Positions 8,736 to 12,450 of a stretch of 12,450 nt of DNA are shown here, in pieces; positions within the stretch are counted from its first letter, which is position 1; the number at the start of each line of letters is the position of its first letter. Both the position numbers and the translations under genes were made by a program. The notes beneath the pieces are model-generated. The model searched no databases, was not told the DNA's origin, and worked only from the letters and a program-made list of their open reading frames with translations. The DNA is taken from assembly GCA_002437115.1 (NCBI GenBank), contig DJOD01000017.1, positions 1 through 12,450 on the forward strand. The letters run 5' to 3'. The DNA is from Prevotella sp. UBA6447 (GTDB lineage: Bacteria > Bacteroidota > Bacteroidia > Bacteroidales > Bacteroidaceae).

Positions 8736-9437
8736 ATGAAAACAAATTCCAATTCATACACAATTATTTACTCAGTCGTCCTTGTCTTGATTGTCGCTTT
8801 CCTGTTGGCGTTCACCTTCCAGGCGCTGAAACCTGCGCAAGATGCCAATGTGGCACTCGACAAGCAAAAGCAAATCCTTTACTCACTAAATATTCGAGGA
8901 TTAGACAACAAGTCGGCTGCCGAAAAGTACAAGGAGGTGGTGGTAGCCGATGACATCCTGGGCAATGACGGCTCAATCCAAGTGACAGGCAAGCCTGGAG
9001 GAACAGAGGCTGGATTCAAACTGAACTCAGCCGATGCCAAGAATGGCAAATTGGCCTTATTTGTTTGCAAAGTCAATGGACAAACAAAATACGTTATTCC
9101 TGTTTACGGCATGGGGCTTTGGGGCGCCATAAGCGGCTATATCGCCATCAACGATGACAAGGAAACTGTTTATGGGGCTTACTTCAACCATGAGAGCGAG
9201 ACGGCCGGCCTGGGTGCCAACATCAAGGACGACCAGTCTTGGCAGGAACAATTCCAGGGTAAGCATCTGTTTGCTGGAAACAACCATGCTTCCATCGCGT
9301 TGGCAGTGGAGAAAAACGTGGAAGACAAGCAGACGCAGGTTAACGCGGTAACGGGTGCAACTCTCACATCAAACGGCGTGACACAGATGCTGCAAGAGGG
9401 ATTGGGACAGTACACGAAATTCCTCAACGCAAAATAA
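8736..9437 (+). CDS. nqrC: Na+-translocating NADH:quinone reductase subunit C
   Basis: NqrC is a membrane-anchored periplasmic subunit with a covalently bound FMN that passes electrons toward NqrB. The 233-residue product has one N-terminal membrane helix (about residues 9-29, TIIYSVVLVLIVAFLLAFTF), then a periplasmic FMN-binding domain. Signature stretches are YGMGLWGAISGYIAI (124-138), HESETAGLGANI (152-163) and VNAVTGATLTSNGV (202-215), in which Thr209 is the expected FMN-acceptor residue. The usual Asp at the start of that motif is Asn203 here. The start is supported by an unusually good Shine-Dalgarno sequence that overlaps the nqrB stop. The gene ends 23 bases before nqrD. FMN attachment needs the ApbE flavin transferase, which is not in this window. 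Confidence 0.97.
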   Translation: MKTNSNSYTIIYSVVLVLIVAFLLAFTFQALKPAQDANVALDKQKQILYSLNIRGLDNKSAAEKYKEVVVADDILGNDGSIQVTGKPGGTEAGFKLNSADAKNGKLALFVCKVNGQTKYVIPVYGMGLWGAISGYIAINDDKETVYGAYFNHESETAGLGANIKDDQSWQEQFQGKHLFAGNNHASIALAVEKNVEDKQTQVNAVTGATLTSNGVTQMLQEGLGQYTKFLNAK

Positions 9438-9460
9438 CATCCAACTTTAAGCAAAAGAAG

Positions 9461-10090
9461 ATGAGTTTATTAAGCAAGCAAAACAAGGAGGTTCTTGGAA
9501 AACCCCTGAACCTCGACAATCCAATATTGGTGCAGGTGCTAGGAATCTGTTCGGCTTTGGCCGTCACATCTCAACTGAAGCCAGCCATCGTCATGGGTCT
9601 TGCGGTTACAGTGATTACCGCCTTCTCGAATGTAATTATCTCTGTCATACGCAACACCATCCCCATGCGTATCCGCATCATCGTACAACTCGTAGTGGTG
9701 GCTGCACTGGTGACCATCGTCAGCCAAGTGCTGAAAGCGTACGCCTACGATGTCAGCGTGCAGCTCTCGGTCTATGTGGGCTTGATTATCACCAACTGTA
9801 TCTTGATGGGACGCCTGGAGGCTTTCGCCATGATGAACAAGCCTTGGCCCAGCTTCCTCGACGGCCTTGGCAATGGTCTTGGCTATGCCATGATTCTAGT
9901 CATTGTAGGCGGGGTGCGTGAGCTCTTGGGACGTGGCAGCCTGTTGGGATTCCAAATCATCCCTTCAAGTGTCTATGATTTTGGTTACATGAACAACGGC
10001 ATGATGACCATGCCCGCCATGGCGCTCATCCTTCTGGGCTGCGTCATATGGGTTCACCGTGCTTTCTTTTATAAAGAAGATAAAAAATAA
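9461..10090 (+). CDS. nqrD: Na+-translocating NADH:quinone reductase subunit D
   Basis: NqrD is a six-helix membrane subunit that, with NqrE, holds an intramembrane 2Fe-2S cluster and lines the Na+ pathway. The 209-residue product is of normal length and is hydrophobic throughout after about residue 20. The two cluster cysteines are visible as Cys30 (LGICSALAVT) and Cys113 (IITNCILMGRLEAFA), at the positions known from the Vibrio enzyme. Other conserved stretches are NKPWPSFLDGLGNGLGYA and GGVRELLGRGSLLG. The paralogue NqrE has a similar fold in inverted topology. The stop is followed after two bases by nqrE, so translation is probably coupled. Confidence 0.97.
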   Translation: MSLLSKQNKEVLGKPLNLDNPILVQVLGICSALAVTSQLKPAIVMGLAVTVITAFSNVIISVIRNTIPMRIRIIVQLVVVAALVTIVSQVLKAYAYDVSVQLSVYVGLIITNCILMGRLEAFAMMNKPWPSFLDGLGNGLGYAMILVIVGGVRELLGRGSLLGFQIIPSSVYDFGYMNNGMMTMPAMALILLGCVIWVHRAFFYKEDKK

Positions 10091-10092
10091 TT

Positions 10093-10701
10093 ATGGAACA
10101 CCTCATTAACTTGTTTGTCAGGTCCATCTTTGTGGACAACATGATTTTCGCTTTCTTCCTCGGTATGTGTTCGTTCCTTGCCGTATCAAAGAACGTGAAG
10201 ACATCACTGGGGCTGGGTTTGGCTGTGACCTTTGTGCTCATCGTGACCGTACCCGTCGACTATATTCTCCAGACCAAGGTGCTCGACCCACTGGGGCTTT
10301 CATACCTGAGTTTCATCATTTTCATCGCGGTCATTGCCGGAATCGTACAGATTGTGGAGATGGTGGTTGAGCGTTACTCTCCTTCTCTTTACGCCTCGCT
10401 GGGCATCTTCTTGCCGCTGATTGCCGTCAACTGTGCCATCATGGGTGCCTCGCTGTTCATGCAGCAGCGCATCAATCTTGACCCCGGCAACACTCAATAC
10501 ATTGGGTCTGTGCTCGATGCCGTCGTCTATGCCTTCGGATCAGGAATAGGCTGGACGCTCGCCATTACAGCTATGGGTGCCATTCGCGAGAAAATGCAGT
10601 ACAGCGACGTGCCCAAACCCCTGCAAGGGCTAGGCATAACCTTCATCACCGTAGGACTTATGGCTATGGCCATGATGTGCTTTTCAGGACTTAAAATTTA
10701 A
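10093..10701 (+). CDS. nqrE: Na+-translocating NADH:quinone reductase subunit E
   Basis: NqrE is the membrane partner of NqrD and paralogous to it. The 202-residue product has six predicted helices. It begins MEHLINLFVRSIFVDNMIFA, typical of the family. Cys26 (FLGMCSFLAVS) and Cys114 (AVNCAIMGASLF) are the expected ligands of the shared 2Fe-2S cluster. The C-terminal half has FGSGIGWTLAITAMGAIREK and ends in a helix with FITVGLMAMAMMCF. It lies two bases after nqrD and five before nqrF, the tightest part of the operon, which fits the need for equal amounts of the D, E and F subunits. Confidence 0.97.
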   Translation: MEHLINLFVRSIFVDNMIFAFFLGMCSFLAVSKNVKTSLGLGLAVTFVLIVTVPVDYILQTKVLDPLGLSYLSFIIFIAVIAGIVQIVEMVVERYSPSLYASLGIFLPLIAVNCAIMGASLFMQQRINLDPGNTQYIGSVLDAVVYAFGSGIGWTLAITAMGAIREKMQYSDVPKPLQGLGITFITVGLMAMAMMCFSGLKI

Positions 10702-10706
10702 AACGC

Positions 10707-11978
10707 ATGGACTTCAGTTTTATTATCAATAGCGTGGGGGTATTCCTTGTCGTCATACTCCTGCTGGTCATCATCCTCTTGGTGGCAAAAAAATACTTGA
10801 GCCCAAGTGGCAAAGTCACCATAACTATCAACGGCACCAAGACACTCAGCGTAGCACAGGGCGACTCCCTCATGTCAACGCTCAACGCCAACGGGATATT
10901 CCTTCCATCCGCATGTGGAGGAAAAGCAAGCTGCGGGCAGTGCAAGGTTCAAGTGCTTGAAGGCGGTGGTGAGATTCTAGACTCTGAGAGACCTCACTTC
11001 ACGCGCAAGCAAATCAAAGAGCATTGGCGTCTTGGATGCCAGACCAAGGTCAAGGGTGACTTCAAAATCAAAATACCCGAGTCGATAATGGGTGTCAAGG
11101 AATGGGAATGCACAGTAATCAGCAACAAGAACGTGTCGAGCTTCATCAAGGAGTTCAAGGTGGCATTGCCTCCAGGCGAGCACATGGATTTCGTCCCAGG
11201 TTCGTATGCGCAAATCAAGATTCCCGCATACGATTGCATCGACTATGACAAGGACTTCGACAAGTCGCTGATTGGCGAGGAATACATTGGCGCGTGGAAG
11301 AAGTTCAACATCTTCTCACTCAAGGCTCACAACCCCACACCAACTATCCGAGCCTACTCCATGGCCAATTACCCAGCAGAAGGCAACATCATTACGCTCA
11401 CTGTGCGTATTGCCACTACGCCGTTCCTGCCGCGACCACAAGTTGGCTTCCAAAACGTGCCAACGGGAATCGGTTCAAGTTATATTTTCAGTCTTAAACC
11501 AGGCGACAAGGTGATGATGAGTGGACCCTATGGCGACTTCCATCCTAAGTTTGACAGCAAACGAGAGATGATATGGATCGGTGGAGGTGCAGGGATGGCT
11601 CCACTCCGCTCACAAATTATGTACATGACGCGACAAATTCATTGTACAGACCGCGAGATGCATTTCTTCTATGGGGCACGTAGTTTGAACGAAGCTTTCT
11701 TCATGGAAGACTTTTGGGAACTGGAGAAAGAGTTCCCCAATTTCCACTTGCATCTCTCTCTTGATCGTCCTGACCCAGCAGCTGATGCAGCAGGAGTGAA
11801 ATACTATGCAGGATTTGCCGTCAACTGTGTGCGCGACACTTATTTGAAAGATCATGAAGCACCTGAAGACTGTGAGTATTACCTGTGCGGCCCTCCCATG
11901 CTTATCAAGACTGTTACAGACTATCTTGATAGCCTCGGGGTGGATCCCGAAAGCATCATGTACGACAATTTCGGTTAA
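10707..11978 (+). CDS. nqrF: Na+-translocating NADH:quinone reductase subunit F
   Basis: NqrF is the NADH-oxidising subunit. The 423-residue product starts with a single membrane helix (about residues 5-27), followed by a ferredoxin domain with 2Fe-2S ligands Cys70, Cys76, Cys79 and Cys111 (ACGGKASCGQC, then RLGCQ). A ferredoxin-reductase domain follows: the FAD motif RAYSMANYP (215-223), the glycine-rich NADH motif GGGAGMAPLRS (292-302) and the CGPPML motif (394-399) with a conserved Cys394. The protein ends in YDNFG as in other NqrF proteins. The domain order and length are normal, with no sign of truncation. It is the last gene of the operon and is followed by a hairpin terminator. The ferredoxin-reductase fusion distinguishes this operon from the related Rnf complex. 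Confidence 0.98.
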   Translation: MDFSFIINSVGVFLVVILLLVIILLVAKKYLSPSGKVTITINGTKTLSVAQGDSLMSTLNANGIFLPSACGGKASCGQCKVQVLEGGGEILDSERPHFTRKQIKEHWRLGCQTKVKGDFKIKIPESIMGVKEWECTVISNKNVSSFIKEFKVALPPGEHMDFVPGSYAQIKIPAYDCIDYDKDFDKSLIGEEYIGAWKKFNIFSLKAHNPTPTIRAYSMANYPAEGNIITLTVRIATTPFLPRPQVGFQNVPTGIGSSYIFSLKPGDKVMMSGPYGDFHPKFDSKREMIWIGGGAGMAPLRSQIMYMTRQIHCTDREMHFFYGARSLNEAFFMEDFWELEKEFPNFHLHLSLDRPDPAADAAGVKYYAGFAVNCVRDTYLKDHEAPEDCEYYLCGPPMLIKTVTDYLDSLGVDPESIMYDNFG

Positions 11979-11990
11979 AACAAGCAAACC

Positions 11991-12079
11991 GTAACAAACT
12001 TATAACAAACACTAATAAAGTCGCTGATTTTCAGCGGCTTTGTTGCTTCTATAGGGCTTGAGTTGTTGTAGTTTGTTAC
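11991..12079. repeat. 9-bp inverted repeat with an extra half-copy, flanking the terminator
   Basis: GTAACAAAC (11991-11999) and its exact complement GTTTGTTAC (12071-12079) enclose the terminator hairpin almost symmetrically. A second copy of the core, TAACAAAC (12003-12010), follows the first with an 11-base period. Paired and helically phased short repeats of this kind are seen at binding sites of tyrosine recombinases and of dimeric regulators. No such gene is in the window, so this role is only inferred. Confidence 0.4.
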
Positions 12080-12450
12080 AGGATTGTTTGAGTTTGGTTG
12101 GAAACCAATCCGTCACCCAAGTGTAACCCAGAGTGTCACCCAAAATTATGTTACTGAAATGAAGAAGAAAAGTGGTAACCCCGTTCTTTCCTGTGCCCTC
12201 ATAGGTAAAGGTTACGTTGTATGACAGACGAATGGCTCCGTACTGCTTGTTCAACTTGCCCAATCGCTTGTTCACGGCGTCACGTTTCTTGGTTCCGCCC
12301 TTGGTCTGAATGCCCTTTCTGATGGCTTCCAAACCTTCCTCATGGCGTTTGCAAGCCTGCTCATACATAGAACGTTCCTTGGCAGCCTTTGCGTCACTGT
12401 CCACCAGTAACCACCAATTATCCCAAGCGGGTCTAACCATCGGAAATGAA
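12012..12450 (-). CDS. Partial transposase-like protein (IS1634-type resemblance), probably a remnant; 5' end beyond the right edge
   Basis: A minus-strand frame enters from the right edge without a start (the codons before the Met at 12440-12438 read S-F-P) and stops at 12012. The first ~85 codons in view resemble the region of IS1634/IS4-type DDE transposases between the catalytic residues: DNWWLLVDSDAKAAKERS, a charged helical linker, GGTKKRDAVNKRLGKLNKQY and then a beta-strand-like SYNVTFTYEG. From about codon 88 (near 12175) the resemblance ends, and the last ~55 codons contain short DNA repeats and the nqrF terminator, which points to a truncated gene fused to non-coding DNA. The third catalytic residue and the normal C-terminus are missing from what can be seen. 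It converges on nqrF. The family call rests on memory of the pattern and is moderate; a non-transposase protein remains possible. Confidence 0.45.
   Translation of the reverse strand, partial: SFPMVRPAWDNWWLLVDSDAKAAKERSMYEQACKRHEEGLEAIRKGIQTKGGTKKRDAVNKRLGKLNKQYGAIRLSYNVTFTYEGTGKNGVTTFLLHFSNIILGDTLGYTWVTDWFPTKLKQSCNKLQQLKPYRSNKAAENQRLY
12017..12041 (+). terminator. Hairpin terminator after nqrF, probably bidirectional
   Basis: AAAGTCGCTGA pairs with TCAGCGGCTTT: eleven base pairs including one G-T, around a TTT loop. It starts 38 bases after the nqrF stop. On the plus strand the stem ends in CTTT followed by a broken T-run (GTTGCTTCT); on the minus strand it ends in ACTTTATTA. Both readings look like intrinsic terminators of moderate strength. 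The stem also lies inside the last codons of the minus-strand frame at the right edge, which argues that the tail of that frame is not selected as protein. Confidence 0.75.
12112..12142. repeat. Three phased copies of GT(C/A)ACCCA
   Basis: GTCACCCA, GTAACCCA and GTCACCCA occur at 12112-12119, 12123-12130 and 12135-12142, with periods of 11 and 12 bases. The second and third copies share the longer form AGTGT(A/C)ACCCA. They lie inside the part of the minus-strand frame that no longer resembles transposase, so a protein-coding reason for the repeat is unlikely. They could be binding sites, arm-type sites of an integrative element, or chance. Confidence 0.4.

Noticed and set aside
6174..11978. 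Possible Rnf complex rather than Nqr
   Set aside because: Rnf operons have RnfB (polyferredoxin) and RnfC with 4Fe-4S motifs. Here the first gene is NqrA without such motifs and the last is the NqrF ferredoxin-flavoprotein fusion.
12094..12108. Small hairpin TTGGTT-GGA-AACCAA
   Set aside because: A 6-bp stem with a 3-nt loop in a repeat-rich stretch; no T-run and no link to a gene start.
1..12450. tRNA or rRNA genes, CRISPR arrays, toxin-antitoxin pairs, defence genes
   Set aside because: No cloverleaf, no regular repeat-spacer array and no small gene pairs are visible; nearly all sequence is accounted for by the eight core genes and the right-edge remnant.

Overview
This 12.45-kb window is a chromosomal segment from a member of the Bacteroidota, most probably a Prevotella-like bacterium. 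The evidence is a six-gene Na+-translocating NADH:quinone reductase operon of the Bacteroidota type, a very large TamB-like protein, a multi-domain ribosomal protein S1, two upstream elements matching the Bacteroidota -7 box TAnnTTTG, AT-rich leaders and mostly no Shine-Dalgarno sequences. The genus is an inference from protein style; no rRNA or other marker is present to confirm it.

Layout from left to right. Positions 1-1378 (minus strand) hold the 5' 459 codons of rpsA (30S ribosomal protein S1), cut by the left edge. Positions 1379-1522 hold the rpsA promoter and leader, with a small perfect hairpin. Positions 1523-5992 (minus) hold one 1489-residue TamB/AsmA-like envelope protein. Positions 5993-6173 are a divergent, AT-rich intergenic region carrying the nqr promoter and a leader able to form two mutually exclusive hairpins. 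Positions 6174-11978 (plus) hold nqrA, nqrB, nqrC, nqrD, nqrE and nqrF, all intact and with gaps of 2 to 37 bases. After nqrF comes a strong hairpin, probably a bidirectional terminator. At the right edge, a minus-strand reading frame resembles the C-terminal half of an IS1634-type transposase that degenerates into unrelated sequence before the terminator.

How the genes work together. nqrABCDEF encode a complete inner-membrane respiratory enzyme that oxidises NADH, reduces quinone and exports Na+. NADH enters at NqrF (FAD and 2Fe-2S), electrons pass through the 2Fe-2S site held by NqrD and NqrE, the covalent FMNs of NqrC and NqrB, and riboflavin to quinone. All expected cofactor cysteines and the acceptor threonines are visible. 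apbE, needed to attach the FMNs, is not in the window. TamB and S1 are housekeeping genes transcribed away from nqr.

Most of the window is ordinary core genome. I did not see a convincing new system. The least conventional part is the last ~470 bases, where a decayed mobile-element gene, short phased repeats and an inverted repeat lie against the nqr terminator. Secondary points of interest are the two leader structures and the non-consensus flavinylation motifs of NqrB and NqrC.
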